Part shown: positions 57,845 to 64,000 of the stretch, in pieces
How positions within the stretch are numbered: position 1 is the stretch's first letter
How the letters are laid out: each line of letters opens with the position of its first letter
Source: Nocardia veterana NBRC 100344
Lineage (GTDB): Bacteria; Actinomycetota; Actinomycetes; Mycobacteriales; Mycobacteriaceae
Reading direction: 5' to 3'
DNA length: 64,000 nt
Assembly (NCBI RefSeq): GCF_000308855.1
Contig: NZ_BAGM01000210.1
Location: 1 to 64,000 of the forward strand
The notes under the pieces: generated by a model
The model's input: the letters and a program-made list of their open reading frames with translations, nothing else
The model's database searches: none
Told to the model about the DNA's origin: nothing
Made by a program: the position numbers and the translations under genes

Positions 57845-60340
57845 TCAACGTGGCGGGGTCGGCGGGTTCTCGTCCGCGTCCGGAGGGCACCACGGCTCCG
57901 GGCTGCGGCGGCGACCGGGAAGTTCACCGCAGTAGGCCTGGATCTCGGGATCGACGTCGCCGTGCCGCACTCGCATGACGGTGACGGGTTTGTGCCTGGG
58001 CACATTGGGCCGGTTGGCGTCGCCGTAGTCGAAGGTGCCGGTCACCCCTTGAAAGCTCCCGAGCTTGGTGATCTGTCTGGACAGCGCGGCCGCGCTGATC
58101 TCACGCCCGTTCCGGTGCAGCTGGGTCACGGCCGCGACGTAGACCTGGGTGGCATCGAAGGTGAGCGCGGCATGCCCGTCGAGCGAGCGCTGACCGTCCT
58201 TTTCGAACGGAAACAGCGTGTTCAACCGGGCATGGAAATCGCGTGCCGGTCCCGGCTCGGGATCCGTTTCCGGAACGGGCGTGAAGGACATGAAATAGTA
58301 AGGCACGCTGGGTGTTCGGTAACGGGCCGCGGGGTCGGCCACGTGGCGGGTGACGTCGTCGCCGCCGATGACTGTCGCGTCGGTGCCGCCACAGGACGCC
58401 ACCCCGTCGAGGAACGTGCCGAAGTCCGGAACCCCGCGTGCGGCGAAGAACGCGATGCCGTCGATCGAGCAGTTGTCGGCCCCCGCAGCCGCGGCATCGC
58501 CGATCAGCCGGTCGCCCGGCCGGGGCTGCTGCGCGTCGGTGCCCTGCCCGGCCGGCGTGAAAGCCGTTGTCTGCACGGTGAATCCGAACTTCTCGAACCA
58601 GTAGGCGGCGTCGTCGCGCAAGTTCGCGCTGTACAGGTCGTTGGGATCACCGGAGTAGTAGATGCGCACTCGCTTCGAGGTGCCGAGCTGGGCGGCGAAT
58701 CCGGCGGCGGTCGCGGCCTCGCTCCGATCCTGCGGCGCGACCTGGACGAACAGCGGGATCCAGTCGGCGAGGTAGTCGAACGACAGCGTCGTCGCGACGG
58801 TCGGAATCCGGGCGTCGTTCAGTACGGCCACGGTGTTCTTGGTCGCCTGGTTGCTCAGATTCAAGCCGATCACGCCCACGATGCTCGGGTCTTTCCGTGC
58901 GCTGTCGGCGATCTGGGCGGCGAGCCGCGGGCCCGACTGCATGTCCCGCCCCGCGTTCCCGATCAGGACCCGGATCAACGGCGCCCCGGCTTCCTCGGCA
59001 TCGAGTTGCAGATTCTGCGCGACGGCCAAGCCCTCCAGGCTCTCTCGCTCCGCGGTGAGCCCGGCCGCCGTACCGCCCTCGGGGGCGGTCAGCGCCTCGA
59101 GGTCGACGAGGGTGACGTACGGCCGGTCCGGATGTTCTCGATGCCGCTGCTCGGCCAGCCGGTTCTGCGCGGCGATGGTGTTTTCCACCGACCTGATCCG
59201 GTTCTCCACCGCCTCGTCGCGGTCGACCGGCTGGAACAGGTCGAAGGAGCCGTCGGTCAGGCCGATACATTCGGCGCCGACGCTGATCAGAGTGGTGATC
59301 TCGGTGCCGCAGTGCCCCCGCAGGTAGCCGGGATCGTGACCGGCGAAACGCGCACCGCCGCCGGTCGAGATACCGACCGCCGCCAGGACCGCGACCGCCA
59401 CGGCGGCGCGCGTCAGTTGCCGTTGCCGCCGTCGTCGCTCGACTCCGGGCAGCGGTCGCGGCGGTCCGGCGGGATTGGGGAACAGCGGCGCATCGGCGAG
59501 ATCGCGGCCGCCGTCCTGTTCCGGCGAATGTACTTGGGGCGCGGGCGCATCCCTGATCGACTCGAGCCGGGCCGCGATGAGCCCGCAGATCTGGCGCAAG
59601 CTCATCGGTCCCGGCCGGTGCCGGTCGCCCACCTCCAGGACGTCGATCAGGGCCCGACCGAACAGCGTGAACGAACCCTTGCCGGCCAATCGGGCGGGGT
59701 CGCGCGAACTCGAGGCGCACAGCAGGGCGACGCCGCTCGCGCTGTCGTAGCCGAGGATCCGTTCGATCTGCCCGGCCGATTCCCGTGCCCGGCGATCGAG
59801 TCTGGCTTCCTGCTCGACGATTTCGTCGACCTTGGCCGCGGCGACCTCTTCCACGGCGCCTTGGAAATCGTTGGCGGCGTGGCCGGCGAAGCAGGAATCG
59901 AGGATGACGATGCGCGCGCTCCGGGGTGCGGTACTGCGCAGGGTGTGGGCGAGTACCGTCACGCGCATACTGCTCTCCACCGGAGCCGGTTCGTGCGTTT
60001 CGCGCAGCAGCAGACAGTAGAACCGCTGGCCCTCGAAGAAGGCGCCGTGCCCGATGTAGGCCACCAGCACCAGCATTCCCCGCCCGTCCCGGCTGTGTAA
60101 CCGATCCATATGGCCGAGCAGAAACGCTCTGATCCGGTCGAAGTGTTCGACCGCGGAGATCGTGCTGTCGAACAGATTCAGGATATTGCTTGCGGCCAAA
60201 CCCATTCCGGCCCGGCCGGCCAGATACTGTTCGACCCCTTTCGCGGTGTTCCGGAACGCCGCATCCCCGGCGAAGCGATTCAGGTGCGGCCACTGGCTCG
60301 CACCGCAGATGATCGCGACCGTCTTGTCGGGATCATGCAC
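57845..60340 (-). CDS. Caspase-like protease fused via TM to a periplasmic binding receptor
   Basis: 831-aa predicted membrane signalling protein. Residues 1-250 are a caspase/peptidase C14 domain: His98 in YIGHGAFFEG and Cys150 in VILDSCFAGHA form the catalytic dyad, with CASSSRDPA following. A Pro-rich linker (270-300), an Arg-rich stretch and one membrane helix (about 311-326) lead to an outside domain (about 340-800) resembling branched-chain-amino-acid-type periplasmic binding proteins (GVIGLNLSNQATKNTVAVLNDARIPTVATTLS, DATQVYVAAVTQLHRNG). Topology puts the protease inside and the ligand domain outside, so binding could trigger proteolysis. It overlaps the EACC1 gene by 8 nt. This combination is typical of predicted actinobacterial conflict/programmed-death modules. 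Confidence 0.85.
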   Translation of the reverse strand: MHDPDKTVAIICGASQWPHLNRFAGDAAFRNTAKGVEQYLAGRAGMGLAASNILNLFDSTISAVEHFDRIRAFLLGHMDRLHSRDGRGMLVLVAYIGHGAFFEGQRFYCLLLRETHEPAPVESSMRVTVLAHTLRSTAPRSARIVILDSCFAGHAANDFQGAVEEVAAAKVDEIVEQEARLDRRARESAGQIERILGYDSASGVALLCASSSRDPARLAGKGSFTLFGRALIDVLEVGDRHRPGPMSLRQICGLIAARLESIRDAPAPQVHSPEQDGGRDLADAPLFPNPAGPPRPLPGVERRRRQRQLTRAAVAVAVLAAVGISTGGGARFAGHDPGYLRGHCGTEITTLISVGAECIGLTDGSFDLFQPVDRDEAVENRIRSVENTIAAQNRLAEQRHREHPDRPYVTLVDLEALTAPEGGTAAGLTAERESLEGLAVAQNLQLDAEEAGAPLIRVLIGNAGRDMQSGPRLAAQIADSARKDPSIVGVIGLNLSNQATKNTVAVLNDARIPTVATTLSFDYLADWIPLFVQVAPQDRSEAATAAGFAAQLGTSKRVRIYYSGDPNDLYSANLRDDAAYWFEKFGFTVQTTAFTPAGQGTDAQQPRPGDRLIGDAAAAGADNCSIDGIAFFAARGVPDFGTFLDGVASCGGTDATVIGGDDVTRHVADPAARYRTPSVPYYFMSFTPVPETDPEPGPARDFHARLNTLFPFEKDGQRSLDGHAALTFDATQVYVAAVTQLHRNGREISAAALSRQITKLGSFQGVTGTFDYGDANRPNVPRHKPVTVMRVRHGDVDPEIQAYCGELPGRRRSPEPWCPPDADENPPTPPR

Positions 60341-60686
60341 GATCGTCGCCGTCGAGGAACATCCGGACCATGCGCTCGTGGCGCTGACTCAGGGGTCCTT
60401 TGATCTCGATCGTCGCCTCGGTGCCGGTCCGGCTCAATCGCAGGGCGGCGTCGTGCCGCCGTGCCGCCCACCGGGACAGTTCCCGCACGACCAGCCCCAC
60501 CGTCGGCGAGGTCAGCACGATCGTCAGGACCGTGCCCAGATCCTGGTTCAACTCGTTCTGCCGGACCCGATCCGTCGAAACCTCGGGAACACTCCGGTCG
60601 AGGCTGTCGGAGAGGTCGGCGCACAGATCGTCCGCGGTCGCCAGGTCCACATCCGGGAACGAACACCGCACCAGGATCTCAGTCAT
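60333..60686 (-). CDS. EACC1-type effector-associated protein
   Basis: 117-aa protein starting TEILVRCSFPDVDLATADDLCADLSDSL, a central hydrophobic stretch (LGTVLTIVLTSPTVGLVVRELSRWAA) and a basic/beta C-terminus (RTGTEATIEIKGPL). This matches the Effector-Associated Constant Component 1 (EACC1) family, described in Aravind-group surveys of NTP-dependent conflict systems, where it accompanies caspase-like or trypsin effectors. Its stop region overlaps the caspase start by 8 nt, indicating co-translation. Its exact job (adaptor or inhibitor of the effector) is unproven. The assignment is from memory, not a search. Confidence 0.75.
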   Translation of the reverse strand: MTEILVRCSFPDVDLATADDLCADLSDSLDRSVPEVSTDRVRQNELNQDLGTVLTIVLTSPTVGLVVRELSRWAARRHDAALRLSRTGTEATIEIKGPLSQRHERMVRMFLDGDDRA

Positions 60687-60859
60687 CGTCGATCACTCTT
60701 GCCCCTCCCACCCGCGACCGGACAATCGAATCCCGCGACCCGCGAGTCGCCGGTACCGCACTGTATACCCGAAAACGTCGCTCGCGGAACGTCGATGGGC
60801 GACGAAGGTCGCGACCGCCGGCGGCAGATACCCGAGCCGGCGATCCGCGACGCCGGCGA

Positions 60860-61438
60860 TCAGCTCGGCGGCGTCGGCTTGAGACTGCCGACCCCGAGCG
60901 AGCCGGGCACGCGTGGGCGCAGTCCCGCCTCCGCCGCGCGAACGTAGCCGGCCGGGTCCTTGTCGACGGACTCCACGCCCGCGTAGTTACGCGCCTCGTA
61001 GGCCGCGAAGGCAACAGCGAGCTGATGGCGTCGCGTCAATCCGACCAGCCGGCGGAAGTCGGTGAGCCCCTCGCGCTCCTCCTCGGCCATGTGATCGCTG
61101 TTGGCCAGATTGGCGGCCGCCACCGCCGCATACCATTCGTCGGTGCCGACCCGATGCCGCCCGACTTCGGCGACCGCGTCCCGGATCTCGTTGTGGTCGT
61201 GGATGGCGTCGAGCGTCTCGTCCTCCGTGCCGCTCGCCTGCCGAGCCGCCATCCCCGCCTGTAGCAACGCGGGATAGAAGATCTCCTCCTCTGCCTGGGC
61301 GTGAAGCTCGAGGAAGGCCGCCAACCGGCCCCAGATCGCGGACAACACGGCGGTCTCCCCGCGATCGATCTGCTCCAGGATCGCGAACAGCCGCCGCTGC
61401 TCGTGGTGGTCGTCGAGGATCAGCTCGGTAATGTCCAC
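60860..61438 (-). CDS. Hemerythrin HHE domain protein
   Basis: 192-aa HHE cation-binding protein: metal ligands expected in DDHHEQRR, LHAQAEEEIFYP, IHDHNEIRD and DHMAEEEREG. GTG 61438 is preferred because GGGAGGAATT lies just upstream; an ATG at 61459 would swallow that ribosome site. Similar proteins take part in iron, O2/NO or redox responses. A C-terminal extension of about 50 residues (YAGVESVDKDPAGYVRA) has no known domain. Role not determined. Confidence 0.88.
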   Translation of the reverse strand: MDITELILDDHHEQRRLFAILEQIDRGETAVLSAIWGRLAAFLELHAQAEEEIFYPALLQAGMAARQASGTEDETLDAIHDHNEIRDAVAEVGRHRVGTDEWYAAVAAANLANSDHMAEEEREGLTDFRRLVGLTRRHQLAVAFAAYEARNYAGVESVDKDPAGYVRAAEAGLRPRVPGSLGVGSLKPTPPS

Positions 61439-61591
61439 AATTCCTCCCTGACACGACATTTCAGGTAAGTACCGGACCCGGCGGCCCCGCGGCGGGACCG
61501 CGGCGCCGGATCCCGACCATAGCCCACGGCCCGGCCCGGGGCCGCGATCGAATCAACACGAGCCGGCCGCGCCGTACCGGCCCACGTCGGT

Positions 61592-61912
61592 CTATTGCGA
61601 GCCGGTGACCCGAGCGAGCACGATGCCGCCGACGATCATCGACAGTGCGAGTATCCGGCCGACGCTGAGCGGATCCTTGTCGACGACGACGCCGAGACCG
61701 ACGGCTCCGACCGCACCGATCCCCGTGAATACCGCATAGGCGGTTCCGACCGGCAGGGTCCGCATCGCGTGCGAGAGCAGGTACACCGCGAGCGCTGCGA
61801 GGACGAAACACAGCAGCGTGGGCAGCGGCCGGGTGAAGTTGTGTGTCGGTTTGATGCTCTGTGACCAGGCGATCTCGACCACTCCCGCCAGGGTGAGAAC
61901 GAGCCAGCTCAT
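61592..61912 (-). CDS. SMR small multidrug efflux protein (QacE/EmrE-like)
   Basis: 106-aa four-helix small multidrug resistance transporter: catalytic Glu in VVEIAWSQSIK (TM1), LPVGTAYAVFTGIGAVGAV (TM3) and the C-terminal VGRILALSMIVGGIVLA. It exports cationic or electrophilic toxicants by proton antiport as a dimer. GGGAGG precedes ATG 61912. It is the second gene of the azoR-SMR operon, one base after azoR stops. Confidence 0.93.
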   Translation of the reverse strand: MSWLVLTLAGVVEIAWSQSIKPTHNFTRPLPTLLCFVLAALAVYLLSHAMRTLPVGTAYAVFTGIGAVGAVGLGVVVDKDPLSVGRILALSMIVGGIVLARVTGSQ

Positions 61913-61913
61913 C

Positions 61914-62561
61914 TCAGTACCTCCCGCCCAGCTCGCGGGCGGTGGCGAGGGCGAGCGCATACGACGCGTCGTGCTCGCCGCGCCGCCGCGCGAGCGCGGG
62001 ATCCTGACGCGAGTTGGCCAGCTCGGTGGTGACGAAAACCGTGTCGGTGACGCCGAAATGGCCCGCGAAGAAGTCCCGGAGATAGCGCTCCTGGTAATCG
62101 AACGCCGCCTTCGGCGTTCCGGGCGAGTAGGCGCCACCGCGGGCGCTGGCCACCACGAAACGGCGTGGCGCCAACGACATTCGCGGGAAGGTCACCTGAT
62201 CGAGCCACGCCTTCAGCGCCGCCGGGATGGAGTAGTTGTACATCGGGGTGACGATCATCACGACGTCGGCCGCGAGCAGCTCGGTCAGGAGCGGTTCGAC
62301 GATCCGCCACGCAGCGGCCTGCGCGGGCGTTCGCGCGAGCGTGCCCAGCCGGTCGAGGTCGAGCGCGCCGGCGGCGAGAACCGCATCGCAGATCTCGGTC
62401 CACCCGGCATCGATGAACGGCACCGGATCGGCGACCAGGTCTCGATAGACATACCGCGCGCCGGGGTGAGCGGCGCGCCAGGAGCCGGCGAACGCGGCGC
62501 TCAGCTCCCTGCTGATGGAACGGGTGCGCGCGCTCGCATCCAAATGCAACAAGGTGGGCAT
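61914..62561 (-). CDS. azoR: FMN-dependent NADH-azoreductase
   Basis: 215-aa flavodoxin-like quinone/azo reductase: LHLDASARTRSISRELSAAF FMN loop, TPMYNYSIPAALKAWLDQVTFPRMS and ASARGGAYSPGTP. It reduces azo dyes or quinones with NAD(P)H, removing electrophiles. First gene of an operon with the SMR pump; divergent from the tetR gene and preceded by two palindromic operators. Confidence 0.92.
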   Translation of the reverse strand: MPTLLHLDASARTRSISRELSAAFAGSWRAAHPGARYVYRDLVADPVPFIDAGWTEICDAVLAAGALDLDRLGTLARTPAQAAAWRIVEPLLTELLAADVVMIVTPMYNYSIPAALKAWLDQVTFPRMSLAPRRFVVASARGGAYSPGTPKAAFDYQERYLRDFFAGHFGVTDTVFVTTELANSRQDPALARRRGEHDASYALALATARELGGRY

Positions 62562-62580
62562 ATCGAAACCTCCAAATAAG

Positions 62581-62633
62581 TGGACACCATGTCCAGTTTC
62601 ATGAGCGTAGCGGCAATCTGGACATCATGTCCA
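62581..62633. promoter_or_regulatory. Twin palindromic TetR operator
   Basis: Two copies of TGGACA-N3-TGTCCA at 62581-62595 and 62619-62633, 38 bp apart, both perfect in their 6-bp arms. Flanking AATAAG and CTTATT make the whole 62574-62639 segment a larger inverted repeat. It lies between divergent azoR-SMR and tetR, so the encoded TetR should bind both half-operators and repress both directions. Confidence 0.8.
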
Positions 62634-62655
62634 CTTATTGGGCTATGGTGCGGAT

Positions 62656-63258
62656 ATGGATATTCGCGCCGATCTGCTCACGCCATCGCCGACCACCGGC
62701 GCCGAACGCGCGGACGCGGCACGCAATCGGGCCAAGGTCCTGGCCGCAGCGGCCGAACTGTTCGCCGCCCGCGATCCGCGCACGGTCACGATGGACGACA
62801 TCGCGAAGGCGGCAGGGGTGGGGCGCGGCACGCTGTATCGCCGATATCCCGACGTCGGCGCCATCGCGATGGCGCTGCTCGACGAGCACGAACGAGAGCT
62901 CCAGAAGCAATTACTCTGCGGGCCACCGCCATTGGGGCCGGGCGCAGCCCCCGCGGAGCGGCTCGCCGCCTTCTACGCGGCCATGATCGGCCTGCTCGAC
63001 GCGCACGCCGACCTCGTGCTGGGCGCCGAGAGCGGCGAAGCACGCTTCACCACCGGCGCCTACGGGTTCTGGTCGGCGCATGTGCGGGCACTGCTCGTGG
63101 AAGCCGGTACGCCCCAACCCGATTCGCTGGTCGACGTGCTCCTCGCCCCCCTGGCGGTGGAGGTCTACCGGCACCAACGCGAGCGCGGCCGCACCTCGGA
63201 GCAGATCACCGCCGCACTCACCCACCTCGCCCACGCGGTCGTCTCGAACGGCGGCTGA
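62656..63258 (+). CDS. TetR-family transcriptional repressor
   Basis: 200-aa TetR protein: helix-turn-helix TVTMDDIAKAAGVGRGTLYRRYPDVGAIAMAL at the N-terminus, variable ligand domain after residue 70. ATG 62656. The twin palindrome upstream, shared with the azoR-SMR operon, indicates autorepression and control of quinone/toxicant resistance. Confidence 0.92.
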   Translation: MDIRADLLTPSPTTGAERADAARNRAKVLAAAAELFAARDPRTVTMDDIAKAAGVGRGTLYRRYPDVGAIAMALLDEHERELQKQLLCGPPPLGPGAAPAERLAAFYAAMIGLLDAHADLVLGAESGEARFTTGAYGFWSAHVRALLVEAGTPQPDSLVDVLLAPLAVEVYRHQRERGRTSEQITAALTHLAHAVVSNGG

Positions 63259-63315
63259 CCCGCTGCCGATCGGGACACGCAGACGATCACACCCGGTGCG
63301 CGACAGCGGTCACGA

Positions 63316-64000
63316 TCACTGGCCGACCGGCTTCCCGAGCAGGTTCAGCATGAAGGGCGCGATCTGCGGGAGCAGGGTCGTCCACAATTCCGGCGCCAAC
63401 AGCACCGAGCCGGCGTCCTTGGTGCCGCAGCCGGTCGGTGCCGGCACGCCGGCGAAGCGGTCGGCGAGAAATTTGATCATCAGCGGAATCGAGAACGTAT
63501 CCAGGGTGAGGTGCTCGCTGAAGTGGTCGCGCAGATACTGCACGCGCGCGGTGGGATCCGCGCAGTAGGTGGCCACGAGGGTGTCGACGGGCCCGACCGG
63601 CAGCAGCCAGTCCGGATGGGAATGCAGCATGAACATCGGCATATCGGGCACGTGGTGGCCCATCTTGATCTTGTCCATCACGGCCACCGCACGCGGATCG
63701 TCGAGCGGATGCGGGATGGTGAACAGGCTGTCGTAGTTCACGAACGGCACCACCAGCGAGGTCGGCACCTGGCAGAGATTCTGTTTCGCGGCGACGATCG
63801 CACGCCCCGCCGGCGACAGATACTTGTCGAAAAGCTCTGCCAATTCCGGATATTCGCGGCTTGCACCGACCGCACCGGCGAAGATGATGCCCGCTCCGGC
63901 GTTGGTACTGCCCATCCTCAGCGCCGCACCGACATCGGCGGGTATGCCGCCTTCGGCGGCGCCGACGATATCGAGATCGGGCGCGTACTCCTGATGCAGC
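63316..64000 (-). CDS. Secretory lipase (LIP family), 5' end beyond window
   Basis: Partial CDS reading into the window edge; visible part is the C-terminal 228 residues (IVGAAEGGIPADVGAALRMGSTNAG at the edge, ending LLGKPVGQ). The VGAAEGG and HSHPDWLLPVGPVDTLVATYC motifs belong to the actinobacterial/fungal secretory lipase family, usually about 400 aa, with a signal peptide. The internal ATG at 63915 is not the real start. Expected role: extracellular triglyceride or ester hydrolysis. Confidence 0.85.
   Translation of the reverse strand, partial: LHQEYAPDLDIVGAAEGGIPADVGAALRMGSTNAGAGIIFAGAVGASREYPELAELFDKYLSPAGRAIVAAKQNLCQVPTSLVVPFVNYDSLFTIPHPLDDPRAVAVMDKIKMGHHVPDMPMFMLHSHPDWLLPVGPVDTLVATYCADPTARVQYLRDHFSEHLTLDTFSIPLMIKFLADRFAGVPAPTGCGTKDAGSVLLAPELWTTLLPQIAPFMLNLLGKPVGQ

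Noticed and set aside
57305..60100. 931-codon plus-strand open frame opposite the caspase gene
   Set aside because: Antisense shadow of a real gene in GC-rich DNA; no ribosome site and no family-like sequence, whereas the minus strand carries caspase motifs.
1..64000. tRNA, rRNA, CRISPR or insertion-sequence signatures
   Set aside because: None found by reading; no transposase-like protein, regular direct-repeat array or cloverleaf-like run was seen.

Overview
The window is a 64 kb stretch of high-GC actinobacterial chromosome, most likely from Nocardia or a close mycolic-acid relative. Evidence: very high GC with many GTG starts and 4-nt ATGA/GTGA overlaps, an Lsr2 nucleoid protein, a WS/DGAT acyltransferase, a DesA3-type desaturase with its reductase, a mycothiol-dependent-isomerase-family protein, F420-type LLM oxidoreductase, a KstR-like steroid operator and a secretory lipase. 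No rRNA, tRNA, CRISPR array, prophage or insertion sequence was seen.

Region 1 (0.2-15 kb) is a type II polyketide cluster. A SARP regulator (TTA codon) is followed by a dedicated acyl-CoA carboxylase (accDA fusion and accC here, accB at 12.4 kb). Then comes a translationally coupled operon: ketosynthase alpha, chain-length factor, ACP, didomain aromatase/cyclase, ActIV-like metallo-beta-lactamase-fold cyclase, FAD monooxygenase and an alpha/beta hydrolase. An HxlR regulator, an ActIII-type C9 ketoreductase, a SnoaL-like protein, lipocalin-like and DUF5519 proteins and an FMN reductase complete it. The parts predict a C9-reduced, oxidised aromatic polyketide such as an anthraquinone or benzoisochromanequinone. 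Both divergent intergenic regions carry TCGAS heptamers at 11-bp spacing, which look like SARP operators.

Region 2 (15-26 kb) is mixed: an ECF sigma factor, a DUF4235 gene broken by an in-frame TGA, a thiolase/OB-fold pair under a KstR-like palindrome, a GTPase-dead EF-G-like protein, a free-methionine-sulfoxide reductase, lsr2, an HSL-type hydrolase without its catalytic serine next to a broken AraC gene, and a wax-ester synthase.

Region 3 (26-48 kb) holds lipid desaturation genes, an ECF sigma factor whose promoter motif recurs before a pair of SDR genes, a membrane Ser/Thr kinase with a DFN motif, a frameshifted membrane protein, an LLM/Dabb operon, mug, a GH15 trehalase-like enzyme, a Baeyer-Villiger monooxygenase and ilvD.

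Region 4 (48-64 kb) has a PucR regulator and a complete 2-oxoacid (pyruvate/acetoin-type) dehydrogenase operon (E3-E1alpha-E1beta-E2), two transporters, and the most unusual locus: an EACC1 protein overlapping a caspase-TM-periplasmic-binding receptor fusion (57.8-60.7 kb). The window ends with hemerythrin, azoR/SMR under a double TetR operator, and a secretory lipase cut by the window edge.
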